Part shown: positions 26,484 through 35,849 of the stretch, one piece after another
Layout: each line of letters opens with the position of its first letter
How positions within the stretch are numbered: position 1 is the first letter of the stretch
Source of the DNA: Bacillus sp. 165
GTDB taxonomy: Bacteria; Bacillota; Bacilli; Bacillales; Bacillaceae_G
Length of the DNA stretch: 64,000 bases
Reading direction: 5' to 3'
Assembly (NCBI RefSeq): GCF_017742235.1
Contig: NZ_JAGHKQ010000003.1
Location: 1-64,000, forward strand
The notes under the pieces: generated by a model
The model's database searches: none
Told to the model about the DNA's origin: nothing
The model's input: the letters and a program-made list of their open reading frames with translations, nothing else
Translations under genes and position numbers: made by a program

Positions 26484-27010
26484 AAACGTATTGGGGAAAA
26501 GAACTGTACCTAGAGCTGTTATCTATTGAACCTTATTTTACTAGAAGGAATTTCTTCTACCTTTTAATAGTTGTTAGCATAACAACCTTGCTCCAAATGG
26601 CTAATCTCCCTCTATTAAATCTTCTTGTGACAGCACCTATAACTATATGTATAATCATCCACCCTTTATTGGGGACAGCTGTTTATTTCTTTGTTTCTCT
26701 TTTGCTATTTTTCTTGCAGCCGGGTAATCTGCTAGTATTTATGTTTGCGACAGGTCTTGCGGGGCTTTCTGTTGGATGCGGGTATCAGCTTGTTCGAACG
26801 AGAATCGTGATCGTCTCAATCGGAGCTTGCGTACTCGCAACTGGCATTGAAATATTATTATTTCGCTTTCACGTTCCTGTATTAGGTTCGCTTTCCTCAC
26901 AGAAAGATGAAGTGTTTCCTATTCTTGTACTTATTTCTTTTCTATACAGCTGGATATGGACAGAAATCATCCGAGTCATCGTAAAAAACCTCGCAGCTTT
27001 TAAAAAGTAA
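26480..27010 (+). CDS. Multi-spanning membrane protein, unknown
   Basis: 176 residues with about five hydrophobic helices after a short cytosolic start (MKTYWGKELYLELLSIEPYF). Segments include FFYLLIVVSITTLLQ, APITICIIIHPLLGTAVYFF, LLVFMFATGLAGLSVGCGY and IVIVSIGACVLATGIEILLF. No transporter signature recognised. Translation is probably coupled to the short ORF that overlaps its start. Confidence 0.7.
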   Translation: MKTYWGKELYLELLSIEPYFTRRNFFYLLIVVSITTLLQMANLPLLNLLVTAPITICIIIHPLLGTAVYFFVSLLLFFLQPGNLLVFMFATGLAGLSVGCGYQLVRTRIVIVSIGACVLATGIEILLFRFHVPVLGSLSSQKDEVFPILVLISFLYSWIWTEIIRVIVKNLAAFKK

Positions 27011-27070
27011 AATACAACGTATATCTTCAGCAATGATGGAAACTCTATGAGGAGTAAAATAAAGAAAAGG

Positions 27071-27415
27071 ATGAGTACATTGAACGGATCAGATCAATTC
27101 CAAGTATACGAAGTGCCTTGGCAAGAGCTCACCTCCGCTATTCGCAATGAAATGCAAAAGCAAGTGGGCGCCGACATCATCGACCGCATCGTATGCGACC
27201 TAGAAGACGGCTTTGAAATCTACACCTACATTCAAGGTGACTTAGACTACGAATACGTAGAAACGCTTGAAAGGAAATACGGAACCGATGCCAAAATCCC
27301 AAATATTTTAACGATTATGCTTCTATCATCCATCTATGGAGTAAGCGAAGGCGACATTCGCCTCCACGCTGACAACAAGGACAACCCAATTGTGGAAGTG
27401 TACGTGAAAAGGTAG
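27071..27415 (+). CDS. Small acidic cytosolic protein, unknown
   Basis: 114 residues from ATG 27071. Acidic with alternating strand/helix pattern: VYEVPWQELTSAIRNEM, VCDLEDGFEIYTYIQGDL, EGDIRLHADNKDNPIVEV. An earlier in-frame ATG (27047) and a later TTG (27080) are possible because no ribosome binding site is clearly best. The GC content and codon use are higher than in the CRISPR island that follows. No family recognised. Confidence 0.65.
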   Translation: MSTLNGSDQFQVYEVPWQELTSAIRNEMQKQVGADIIDRIVCDLEDGFEIYTYIQGDLDYEYVETLERKYGTDAKIPNILTIMLLSSIYGVSEGDIRLHADNKDNPIVEVYVKR

Positions 27416-27446
27416 AACAAGCCGCCAGATGATGGCGGCTTGTTTT
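27416..27446 (+). terminator. Terminator at the boundary before the CRISPR island
   Basis: AACAAGCCGCCA / TGGCGGCTTGTT stem, loop GATGA region, then TTTG. Confidence 0.88.
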
Positions 27447-27565
27447 GTGCATAATGGAATTATCTGTGTTGATGTGTCGTTTGTAGATAGAGGCAGCACA
27501 TTCACTCGAAGAAGTAAACACATCAAAGTTGGTAAAGAGGAAAAAAGTTGCATATAGCTAAATAA

Positions 27566-27798
27566 ATGACACGCTACAAAAACCAGGCAAAAACCCTACA
27601 TAGCGTGTCATTTTTATAATATATTAATACGTGCTATTAAATAGAGATTCCACCTGAAATTATACATATATCGAAATAATGAAATTATTTTCAAATCAGA
27701 GTTAGTTTACATAATATCTTTGCCCTGTTTTAAAAATTGTAAGGGCGTGTAATTTAGGTCTTGAAACCCTTGGGAGAGTAAGGTAGAATTTAGGTACA
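27566..27798 (+). promoter_or_regulatory. Leader of CRISPR array 1
   Basis: Starts with a hairpin (ATGACACGCTA / TAGCGTGTCAT). It contains TTAGTTTACATAATAT at 27702-27717, shared with the other two leaders at almost identical distance from the first repeat. A sigma-A promoter follows: -35 TTGAAA (27761), 17-bp spacer, -10 TAGAAT (27784-27789). The predicted transcription start is within a few bases of the first repeat at 27799. Confidence 0.8.
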
Positions 27799-27980
27799 GT
27801 AGAAATAAAAAAACCTCGTTTAGAGGATTAACGCATAAGTGTATTCATTGTAATTCCTCCTTTTTAATATGTAGAAATAAAAAAACCTCGTTTAGAGGAT
27901 TAACGCATTTCTTATTCTTATTTCGTGGTATTCACTTAATAGTGTAGAAATAAAAAAACCTCGTTTAGAGGATTAACGCA
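27799..27980 (+). CRISPR. CRISPR array 1: 3 repeats, 2 spacers
   Basis: 37-bp repeats at 27799-27835, 27871-27907 and 27944-27980, identical to each other, with core CCTC GTTTA GAGG (short hairpin) and 3' end TTAACGCA. Spacers are 35 and 36 bp. Orientation follows the conserved leader on the left. The reverse complement of spacer 1 contains AAGGAGG, 7 bases, ATGAATACA: a gene start seen from the mRNA strand. Compared with arrays 2 and 3, the 3' end is ACGCA instead of ACACA. Confidence 0.97.
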
Positions 27981-28001
27981 GTATTTCCTGATGCTACTAA
28001 A

Positions 28002-28044
28002 AAAGCAAACCACCTGCCTATACAGCAGATGATTTGCTTTTTTT
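28002..28044 (+). terminator. Terminator-like hairpin after array 1
   Basis: AAAGCAAACCACCTGC pairs imperfectly with GCAGATGATTTGCTTT and is followed by a T run. A homologous hairpin follows array 3 (50948). Confidence 0.65.
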
Positions 28045-28252
28045 TGTAAATCACATTTTTAAGAGCAGATTTTAACGGTGCTTCATTTTATTCTTAACTT
28101 TTTTGAAGGAAACTTATGCTAGAAGAAGAAACATATACTAATAGAGGAATTTATATAAAAAAATGAATAAAAATTCTAAAAAGGGTAGTGAAAATTATTC
28201 TGTAAATCTATATAATTAGACGTAAGAATAGAAAGTGGTGAGGGTGAGAACG

Positions 28253-29551
28253 TTGATTGGCACAATTGAATATATTCCACAATTTTTATTTGATGGTATT
28301 ATCCGAGAGGTTCATACACTTGAGGGAAAGAGTATTGCTCCATATTGGCAGTATGATACAGAAAGCGTGGATAAGCAGGCTGAAACGTTAAAGAAGATTT
28401 TACATGGTTTACCGCAAGAGGAAGGGATTGTTGCAGCGTGGTTTGTTGTGGAGGATACTCTGAAAATGAAACACATGGTCAGCCTTCAGCAGCAGCTTGA
28501 AGACAGGATCTCGTCTGTTCTTGGAGATGAATGGGAAGCAGATGTGTTTCTTATCCCTGGAAGTTCATCTAGTACAGTGCAGGATTATATTTTGGATGTA
28601 GAAGGATTAGTACATACGTTATCTCTTCGCTATCCATTTGAACATTTTGCGCAAATAGTGGGATTTGGGAACTATGCACCGTTTCAAGCTTTGTTCTTAG
28701 AAGGAATGAAGCAATTTGAAAATCGATACACCTCGATATATTGGAATGGTACATCTGCATTTCTTGCTCATACAGAATATGAAACTCCGGCAGACAGCTG
28801 GGCAAAGCAATTTCGTGACTTTATTGCTGAGTATGATTATCAAGCGGCGCTTAAACTGCTGGAAGAACGGGATGATACACCTTATGTAATAGGTCTGCGT
28901 GCACTATTGCAGAGTATCATAGACCGTTTGAATTTTGCGTTTTCTGAATCTATAGAACATTTGGAAGAAGCATGTACATATTTAAAGAAACATAACATGT
29001 TAGACGAAACGATGGAAGCATTACGTCCACTTTTGTCTCATGACAAAAAAGAGAAAGAGCTTGCAAGAATAGCAGAATTGTATCGACAATTGGAAATCTA
29101 TTTAGAAACAAATGATATGGCAAGCTTTCTTGTCCGTTTCTATCGCGCACGTGAAGCTGTTCTTCTTTATCTTATGCAATATGGGACTAACTTTACCTAT
29201 AAGCAAAAAAAACAATCGAGCATTTATGGCCTTGTCGATGAACTGGAGCAGATGTACGACGAAGAAAGAATCGAACGGTTTTTTGGAGCGTATTTTTACT
29301 TAAGAAGCTCAAATGTAGCAAAAACACTAAATGTTCGAAATAACAGCTTTATTGGCCATGGAAGAGCAGGTGTTACGCAGCGTGATTTGTGGCATAACTA
29401 CTATGGTACATCAAAGACGACGCTTGAAAAAGCAAAGCGCCGGTTCCTGCTTGATAGTCAAATTCTTTTTAAGGATTTAGGAATAGATATGGAAAATAAG
29501 TTTTCTTCCTTAAATCGATACATATTAAAAGTAAGCTCAAAAATTAAATAG
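28253..29551 (+). CDS. csm6: Csm6-like HEPN ribonuclease, paralog 1
   Basis: About 432 residues. The C-terminal half is helical and carries R362-x6-H369 (RNNSFIGH), the HEPN RNase motif. The N-terminal 170 residues are an alpha/beta domain where a CARF sensor is expected, with only weak CARF resemblance (IVGFGNYAPFQALFLEGM). Family role: nonspecific RNA cleavage after binding cyclic oligoadenylate made by Cas10. I chose TTG 28253, about 8 nt after GGTGAGGG; GTG 28235 has no site. First gene after array 1, 13 nt before its paralog. Confidence 0.75.
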   Translation: MIGTIEYIPQFLFDGIIREVHTLEGKSIAPYWQYDTESVDKQAETLKKILHGLPQEEGIVAAWFVVEDTLKMKHMVSLQQQLEDRISSVLGDEWEADVFLIPGSSSSTVQDYILDVEGLVHTLSLRYPFEHFAQIVGFGNYAPFQALFLEGMKQFENRYTSIYWNGTSAFLAHTEYETPADSWAKQFRDFIAEYDYQAALKLLEERDDTPYVIGLRALLQSIIDRLNFAFSESIEHLEEACTYLKKHNMLDETMEALRPLLSHDKKEKELARIAELYRQLEIYLETNDMASFLVRFYRAREAVLLYLMQYGTNFTYKQKKQSSIYGLVDELEQMYDEERIERFFGAYFYLRSSNVAKTLNVRNNSFIGHGRAGVTQRDLWHNYYGTSKTTLEKAKRRFLLDSQILFKDLGIDMENKFSSLNRYILKVSSKIK

Positions 29552-29564
29552 AGAGGCGTTTTAT

Positions 29565-30884
29565 ATGAAGAAATTGTTTATTCATCAATGGGTCTCATGG
29601 GATAGACATAATGAAGCCTATCCATATTTAAAGAGTGCACTAACAACCGTTTCACAAAACGAAACGCATGAGATTTTGATAATGTTGCTAACGAATGAAG
29701 AAGTGCCGATGAAGGAGCTGCAAGAATGGCTTAGTATCCAATTTCCTTCCTTAATAATTAAAGTAGAGGAAAGAAGTATACCTGAGAATGCGAGCTTTCT
29801 TGAATTAGAGAATTTTATAAATGTACTTTTTAAAGAAGGTACTGATCTATACGAGGAATTATACATACATATTGGACAAGGCAACTCAGTTATACAGCAT
29901 ATGCTCACTCACCAAGCTATGCAGCAATATGCAGATAAGCTGCATTTATTAACTGGAAATGGATTAAAAGAACAACAGCCATTCCATATAACAGAAGCGG
30001 ATACACATATGTCAAGGCATTCTTTATATCATACAATTCACGACTTAATAACGCATCAAAACTATCGTTCAGCAAAGCGACTTTGGAAGCAAAAGGATGA
30101 GCGTGTAGACAAATTATTAGAATTTGCATCTAATCTTACGCAGCTTCGTTTATCACAATATAAAACCGAAGTTGTGCAACCGTTTGATTTATTACATGAA
30201 GTGCTGAAGGAATGTGAGAGCGAGCGTGAGGAATTGCAGTTTATTTCTTTTATGAAAGGGCTTACTCTGAAAGACCAAAAAGCGTTCATCATGTTTTTAT
30301 ATGATATGGCTGCATGGCATTATAAAGAGGACCGTCTAGTTGATTTCATTGTGTTGTATTATCGTTTGGCAGAGGAATTATTATTGTACGCAATCGGCTG
30401 GAATGTCCCTGATAAGAATAACGATGATAGATTCATAGAGAGAAGACATGCTTCTTATAAGCTTCCTTTTTCCAAAAAACGTGTTACGAAGCATTTTCAC
30501 AGCTATTTAAAGGAGCTGAAAGCAGAAGTCCGTTCTATTGAAAGTCGATATCGAATCCAAATTCGCCGTGATAATGATGTGACACGGGGCGATTTGAAAG
30601 GACGTGATGCATATTTTGTAGAGCTATATTATTTCTTTAACAGCAAAACACTTGAAAAGCTTCTTGATTTCCGACATGAGGGTATAAGCGGCCACGGCTT
30701 CGAGGATTTTACAAAGAAAGAGTTTGAAGAGTTATGCGGTGGTAAAACACCTCTTCAATTTATCGATGAAATGATGGAACAGCTGGATATAAAACCGGAG
30801 TATTCGTTGTTTGAATTAGTGCATAAGGGGATTTTAAACATTATATCGAGTCATATTATGCAAGGAGCTGCAACAAATGAATGA
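29565..30884 (+). CDS. csm6: Csm6-like CARF-HEPN ribonuclease, paralog 2
   Basis: 439 residues. The N-terminal domain has a Rossmann-like strand and loop LYIHIGQGNSVIQHMLTHQA, which fits a CARF ligand loop. The C-terminal HEPN motif is R370-x6-H377 (RHEGISGH). Same order of features as the upstream gene, with low but visible resemblance, so the two are old paralogs. They could form a heterodimer. It overlaps cas6 by 8 nt. A decayed relative of this gene lies at 51183-51359. Confidence 0.8.
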   Translation: MKKLFIHQWVSWDRHNEAYPYLKSALTTVSQNETHEILIMLLTNEEVPMKELQEWLSIQFPSLIIKVEERSIPENASFLELENFINVLFKEGTDLYEELYIHIGQGNSVIQHMLTHQAMQQYADKLHLLTGNGLKEQQPFHITEADTHMSRHSLYHTIHDLITHQNYRSAKRLWKQKDERVDKLLEFASNLTQLRLSQYKTEVVQPFDLLHEVLKECESEREELQFISFMKGLTLKDQKAFIMFLYDMAAWHYKEDRLVDFIVLYYRLAEELLLYAIGWNVPDKNNDDRFIERRHASYKLPFSKKRVTKHFHSYLKELKAEVRSIESRYRIQIRRDNDVTRGDLKGRDAYFVELYYFFNSKTLEKLLDFRHEGISGHGFEDFTKKEFEELCGGKTPLQFIDEMMEQLDIKPEYSLFELVHKGILNIISSHIMQGAATNE

Positions 30885-31803
30885 CAACTTTAGACTTCCT
30901 TATATTCATTTGACAATTACTTTACAATGTCAAACATCAGGTTCGCTGCCCGTTAATAAAACATCTATGCTTCGGGGAGTTATCGGCACCATTTTTAAAA
31001 AGAATGTATGTCATGACTACGAGCTGATGTGTAAAGATTGCAAATACATTAATACGTGTATATATCCAGCTTTATTTGAATCTCCTACTCGATTAGTTCA
31101 AGTTTTGCAGCGGGGCGGAACTGTACCGCATCCTTATATCATTCGGTGTCATAACGAGGAAACGAGATTTCAATATAAGGATAACCTCACGTTTGAATTT
31201 ATTTTAATGGGAAAAGAAGCGGCTTCGTTTGTTACATATTTATACCATGTGTTTGACAAGCTTCAAACGTTAGGAATGGGTAAGGATCGAGTGCGTTTTA
31301 AAGTGGTATCTGTAACGCAAAAAGGAGAAAGTGAAGAAGAAATTCTTTTATATAACGAAGATGTTATTTCTGCTCCGTCTCTTGTACACTTTCGTCCAAA
31401 AGACAAAGCATTTGAAAAGCTATCCATTCAACTCATCACCCCCCTTCGCATGCTTAGAGAGGGGAAAGTTGTGAGGGAATTAAAGCCTCAAGACTTACTG
31501 TGGCAGGTTCAGCACCGATGGAAGCAGCTTAGTGTATTGCATGGAATCAGGGAGGAGACAATGGAACTCCCAGAAATCCCTGCGGATTCTATTTTGTTTT
31601 GTCATGGTGAGTGGTCAGAGGTTAGAAGGTTTTCTAACAAGCAGAAAAGAAGCATTGCACTTAATGGTTTAAAAGGGACAATCAGCATTGCGAACACGCC
31701 TGAATTACAACAATGGCTTCCCTATCTGCAGTTTGGGGAGTTATTTCATGTTGGAAAAGCAACGACGTTTGGATTAGGACAATATGAGATTTGGTATAAG
31801 TAA
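30877..31803 (+). CDS. cas6: CRISPR pre-crRNA endonuclease Cas6
   Basis: 308 residues, two ferredoxin-like RAMP halves. The C-terminal glycine-rich loop region reads LQFGELFHVGKATTFGLGQY, the Cas6 hallmark. A four-cysteine segment (CHDYELMCKDCKYINTC, residues about 46-62) is common in Cas6 of type III-B/D loci. It should cut each repeat 3' of the CCTC/GAGG stem to leave a short 5' tag. ATG overlaps the end of the csm6-like gene, so they are co-translated. Confidence 0.88.
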   Translation: MNDNFRLPYIHLTITLQCQTSGSLPVNKTSMLRGVIGTIFKKNVCHDYELMCKDCKYINTCIYPALFESPTRLVQVLQRGGTVPHPYIIRCHNEETRFQYKDNLTFEFILMGKEAASFVTYLYHVFDKLQTLGMGKDRVRFKVVSVTQKGESEEEILLYNEDVISAPSLVHFRPKDKAFEKLSIQLITPLRMLREGKVVRELKPQDLLWQVQHRWKQLSVLHGIREETMELPEIPADSILFCHGEWSEVRRFSNKQKRSIALNGLKGTISIANTPELQQWLPYLQFGELFHVGKATTFGLGQYEIWYK

Positions 31804-31816
31804 GGGAGGTTTTGGA

Positions 31817-33493
31817 GTGGAAGAGAAAAAAGAATTTAAGTATTTATTACTGCTGGATACAGATAAGATTAAAGAGTATGTGTTTGCCTCTTCTAAGTTG
31901 AAGGAGATTCGCGGGGCGAGTATGCTTTTAGAGTACTTGAATACCGTTGAGTCAAGAAAAATCATATACAGGCAGTTTAATTTAGAGGATACATATGATA
32001 AGGATGAACATGAGCAATTCAGAATTCTTTACCTTGATGGTGGTTCTGGAAAGGTAGAATTCAATAGTGAAATTGATGCGAAAAAATGTGGAAAAAAAAT
32101 AGAAGAGACGTATAAAAAATGGACTCAATCTGCATCTGTTACGTGGGAGGTTGTGAAAGTTAATAATGATAATTATTATGAAACAGTAGCTAATGGTGAG
32201 TTTAGAGTTCGAGTAAAGAAACAAAAAAGTAAATGGGGAAACTCTCAACAAAGAAACCTAGGCATTACTAAACGTTGTTCACATTGTAATAGTGGAGATG
32301 CGGAGAATTTAGAGTTTATTTTATCAAATGATTTCCTTCCAGATGAAATAAAGGAGCAATCTTTGAAGACATATAAAAGCTTAAAGAATATTTATGGAGA
32401 AGAGTACTTAATTTGTAGGGCATGTTATTTAAAAAATGTCATACTGAAACATAAAACAAATAAGTTATTAACACGTAAAATCGAAAAAATGTACTATCAA
32501 TCTGGAAAAATCGATTGGCCAAATAAATTGTCTGTTATTGGCGAACATAGTAATGGAGAGATAGGCTTTCTATATTTTGATGGTAATAATATGAATTCTA
32601 TATTACGAGAACTAAAGCAAGTAAAGGATTTTAAAGAATTTAGTCAAAACTTAAAAAAATCGATAGAGAAGGCACTTTTAGAAACAATTAATGAAGTCTT
32701 TCCTTATAAATCTCTTAAATACACTTCTGAATTTCAAGATAATGAGGACGAACAAGAAATTATACAGGGAGAGAAGGAAAAAAGAGTCTTACCTTTTCAA
32801 GTTATACTAGCAGCTGGAGATGACTTAATGTTGATTGTTCCATCAATCAATGCAATGGATATTGCTACTATTTTCCAAAGGAAATTTGCAATAGCACATG
32901 ATGGTAAATTGACTATGTCAGTCGGAGTAGCAATTGCGAAGTCTTCATTTCCAATTAAATATTTAGCTCCATTCAGCGAGCAACTGTTACGTTCAGCAAA
33001 GTCAAAAAATTACGAGATTAAGAGAGAAAACAGATTAGCTAGCTGGGAAGAGCTTTCAACAATTGACTTTATGGTGTTGAAGATGAATTCAAATCCTGAG
33101 TTAATTTCTATTCGTACCAGTCAACTTACTAAGAAAAATGATGTAAATGAGGAATATTATTTAACGTTACGACCTTATACATATTCTCAATGGAATGCTA
33201 TAAAAGATATTTTACTAAAGATGAAATACGATAAGGAAGCATTTCCTAAAAGTAAAATGAAGAGTTTTTATGCCCTTCATTTTATGGAGCATTGGGAAGG
33301 TAGATATTATTTCGGTAAATATTTTGCAAACCTTCCTGAAAATCAACGTGAAAATTTAAAAGCACTCTATCAATTATTTCCAAAAAACAGTGTGCAGGAT
33401 TGTCATTGGTTTAAAGATAAAAATAAATATTATAGTCCACTTATCGATGTTTTTGAGATTTTTCCATACATAGAAGGAGGTGTAAAAATATGA
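31817..33493 (+). CDS. cas10: Cas10 large subunit, HD-less
   Basis: 558 residues, GTG start 13 nt after cas6 with GGGAGGT upstream. There is no N-terminal HD nuclease domain: the protein opens directly with the palm-like LLLLDTDKIKEYVFASSKL. A zinc-finger-like region has CSHC and CRAC. The two palm domains carry D255 (FDGNNMNSIL) and A333-G334-D335-D336 (AAGDDLMLIV), a GGDD motif with the first Gly replaced by Ala. Role: effector scaffold and cyclic oligoadenylate synthase. HD loss is typical of type III-D. It is visibly more AT-rich than csm6 and cas6. Confidence 0.88.
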   Translation: MEEKKEFKYLLLLDTDKIKEYVFASSKLKEIRGASMLLEYLNTVESRKIIYRQFNLEDTYDKDEHEQFRILYLDGGSGKVEFNSEIDAKKCGKKIEETYKKWTQSASVTWEVVKVNNDNYYETVANGEFRVRVKKQKSKWGNSQQRNLGITKRCSHCNSGDAENLEFILSNDFLPDEIKEQSLKTYKSLKNIYGEEYLICRACYLKNVILKHKTNKLLTRKIEKMYYQSGKIDWPNKLSVIGEHSNGEIGFLYFDGNNMNSILRELKQVKDFKEFSQNLKKSIEKALLETINEVFPYKSLKYTSEFQDNEDEQEIIQGEKEKRVLPFQVILAAGDDLMLIVPSINAMDIATIFQRKFAIAHDGKLTMSVGVAIAKSSFPIKYLAPFSEQLLRSAKSKNYEIKRENRLASWEELSTIDFMVLKMNSNPELISIRTSQLTKKNDVNEEYYLTLRPYTYSQWNAIKDILLKMKYDKEAFPKSKMKSFYALHFMEHWEGRYYFGKYFANLPENQRENLKALYQLFPKNSVQDCHWFKDKNKYYSPLIDVFEIFPYIEGGVKI

Positions 33494-34164
33494 GCAACAC
33501 ATTCTTAATTGAATTGAAAATTCGCACATTATCTCCTGTACACATAGGAACAGGAGAAGGATTTGCAGGTATTATAGATCGTCAAGCATTAAGTTATGAC
33601 GAAGAAGAGTATCGATTCCCAATTATTCTTGGTCATACGGTAAAAGGTATTATAAGAAGTGAGTTTTATAAGCTTGCTTCGCTTTATAAAATAGATCCAT
33701 CTATTGAAAAAATGGTGTTTGGTGACAAGAACACGCAAGGTTCAGCTTTTTTTTCACCATGGACATTAGACCGTGAATTAAAGAATATTTTGATGAAGTT
33801 TGATAAAAATGAATCATTCTTCTTTGATGTAAAGTCAAGTAATCAGATTGATAGATTTAGGAAGGTTGCGAAACACGAACATCTATTTAGTCATGAGGTA
33901 GTTAAAGATAATATATTGTGGGAAGGGTGTATCAGAGGAGAAATTGAAAGAGATAGCTCTACCTCGCATAATGAACTTCCAATTCCTTTAATTATGTTAT
34001 TGTTTTCTATAAAACAGCTAACAAGAATAGGTGGAAGAAAAAGAGCAGGAGCAGGCGAGTGTGAAGTTTATATAAAAAAATTGAAATATAACAAGAAACT
34101 TTGGAACGAACAGGAAGTTTTGTTGCTCTTAAAACAGAGTATCTCGAAAGTTTGTGAGGTGTAG
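33490..34164 (+). CDS. Cas7/Csm3-like RAMP subunit, small
   Basis: 224 residues. RAMP features: IRTLSPVHIGTGEGF in the first strand and loop, FPIILGHTVKGIIRS as helix 1, and the glycine-rich GGRKRAGAGECEVYI near the C terminus. It should be one of the backbone subunits holding the crRNA. ATG overlaps the cas10 stop as ATGA, after AGGAGGTG, showing tight translational coupling. Confidence 0.82.
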   Translation: MSNTFLIELKIRTLSPVHIGTGEGFAGIIDRQALSYDEEEYRFPIILGHTVKGIIRSEFYKLASLYKIDPSIEKMVFGDKNTQGSAFFSPWTLDRELKNILMKFDKNESFFFDVKSSNQIDRFRKVAKHEHLFSHEVVKDNILWEGCIRGEIERDSSTSHNELPIPLIMLLFSIKQLTRIGGRKRAGAGECEVYIKKLKYNKKLWNEQEVLLLLKQSISKVCEV

Positions 34165-34171
34165 TTAAAAA

Positions 34172-35407
34172 ATGAGTAAAATAGCATATCGAATATCTCT
34201 AACGACTCTTTCACCTATGTTGTTGAATGATGAACCAATTGAAGGGGTTGTTAATATATATAAATCACTTCCCTATATCACAGGTTCTTCACTAAGAGGA
34301 GCATTCATTGAATTATGGAAAGGCAAAGGGCTTCAAGAATCAGAGATGACTGAAGAAATCGTAAGAGTGTTTGGCCCTAATGGAATTCAGTTTGAAAATG
34401 CCTATTTAGAAAATAGTTATCCTCTTCCGGTGTCAGCCCAAACTTGTAAATCGTCTCCTGGATTTTTGTATGAGAAAGACGCACATGGAGTTAAAGATAC
34501 ACTACTTAAACAATACATAAACACTTTGAATTTTGAAATAGATAGTTTAACATGTCGACATGATAATTGTAAACAGATGTTAAAACCTTACGAAGGATAT
34601 GTGTATGAGAGATATGATTCATTTCATGATAAGGAAAGTTATGAGAAGGTTAATCCAAAATATATGAAAACGGGACATATCGGAATTCATCCTATAACGC
34701 AAACACACATAGATGGAAGATTGTTTTTTAGTGAGGCAATTAATATAGGTTCAAAGTTCGATACATTAGTTCATATACCAAATAAAGAAATAGAAAAAGA
34801 GTTTTTAGAAATAATCCAAGAACAAGATGAGAATCAAATAATTCGAATCGGAAGTAAAAAGACTAGCGGTAATGGACTAGTAGAAATTTCGGATGTTACA
34901 GTTTGGAACAAGCTAATTCCAAGCGACTATTATGATGAAATAAACGACAGTTCTATTGAAAAAAGAGTACTGGCTCTTCAAGAAATCATTGGCAAACTTC
35001 AGAAACCATTTCAAAAGTCTAAATTAACTGAACGTTTGTATTTTACATTGACTTTTGTCTCAGATGCTATCTTTCTAGATGATTTCTTTTGTTATCAAAA
35101 TGAGCTTAATCCTATCTTGTTGTCAGAGCAATCTGAAATGGACTTTACTTTTTGTACATTAGATTTCTGTAATGTAAAAATGAAACGTATTTCTGGCTGG
35201 AATCAGAAATGGGGGACTGCAACAGAGGAGTGCTTCGCTGTTGAGAAAGGTAGTACTTATCTTTTTTCTAGCCCTCTAAGTTATCAAGATGAAATAATGA
35301 AACAGTTAACAAAGTTAGAACAGATTGGTATTGGAGAAAGAAGAAACGAAGGGTTTGGAAAACTAATTGTATGTCATCCATTTCATTTGAAAATTGAGGA
35401 GGTATAA
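34172..35407 (+). CDS. csx10: Csx10-like RAMP (Cas5-type subunit of type III-D)
   Basis: 411 residues. Opens with YRISLTTLSPMLLNDEPIEG and YITGSSLRGAFIELW, and ends with the Csx10-type glycine-rich loop IGIGERRNEGFGKLIVCHPFH. Csx10 is the subtype III-D hallmark and occupies the Cas5 position at the crRNA 5' tag. A small cysteine cluster (TCRHDNCKQ) lies near residue 130. It starts 8 nt after the previous stop. Confidence 0.8.
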   Translation: MSKIAYRISLTTLSPMLLNDEPIEGVVNIYKSLPYITGSSLRGAFIELWKGKGLQESEMTEEIVRVFGPNGIQFENAYLENSYPLPVSAQTCKSSPGFLYEKDAHGVKDTLLKQYINTLNFEIDSLTCRHDNCKQMLKPYEGYVYERYDSFHDKESYEKVNPKYMKTGHIGIHPITQTHIDGRLFFSEAINIGSKFDTLVHIPNKEIEKEFLEIIQEQDENQIIRIGSKKTSGNGLVEISDVTVWNKLIPSDYYDEINDSSIEKRVLALQEIIGKLQKPFQKSKLTERLYFTLTFVSDAIFLDDFFCYQNELNPILLSEQSEMDFTFCTLDFCNVKMKRISGWNQKWGTATEECFAVEKGSTYLFSSPLSYQDEIMKQLTKLEQIGIGERRNEGFGKLIVCHPFHLKIEEV

Positions 35408-35410
35408 CAA

Positions 35411-35848
35411 GTGGATGTACTTCATCACTGGATTATAAAAGTAAGAAAAGACAATTTACGTAAGTTTAGCTACGATCTAGCAGTTGGTATATCTTCCTCT
35501 TTCACTCTAGATGAATTAGGATCAGCCGCTTATTTCCAGTCTTTATCAGAACGAATAAGAGCATTAAAGAAAAAAGGGCCACAAACTATTCTTGAATTTA
35601 TTAAGGATGAAACAAATCGTGAGAAAGTAAAGAATTATTGGAAATGCACTGGAAAGAAATCAAAATCTTTCTATGAAATAATTAATGATATTTTAGAGGA
35701 CTTGTATAATGATATTGAGATGAACATAAGCGGCACTGCTTCCATTCTACCATATAGAACAGAAGAGGTAATGGAATATTTTGAAGACGTGTTTTGTAAT
35801 ATGTTTCTATTTTTAGCTGATTTCAAATCAAAGAAGGAGGACAAGTGA
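35411..35848 (+). CDS. Cas11-like small subunit
   Basis: 145 residues, mostly helical and rich in Lys/Glu, with no RAMP loop. GTG start after GAGGAGGTATAACAA, 4 nt after csx10. Size, fold pattern and position inside the effector operon all fit the alpha-helical small subunit (Cas11/Csm2 class) that lines the target RNA. Sequence similarity alone would not identify it. Confidence 0.6.
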   Translation: MDVLHHWIIKVRKDNLRKFSYDLAVGISSSFTLDELGSAAYFQSLSERIRALKKKGPQTILEFIKDETNREKVKNYWKCTGKKSKSFYEIINDILEDLYNDIEMNISGTASILPYRTEEVMEYFEDVFCNMFLFLADFKSKKEDK

Positions 35849-35849
35849 A

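Noticed and set aside
31784-31816. Earlier ATG start for cas10
   Set aside because: It lies inside cas6; the GTG at 31817 has GGGAGGT at good spacing and starts right before the conserved palm sequence.
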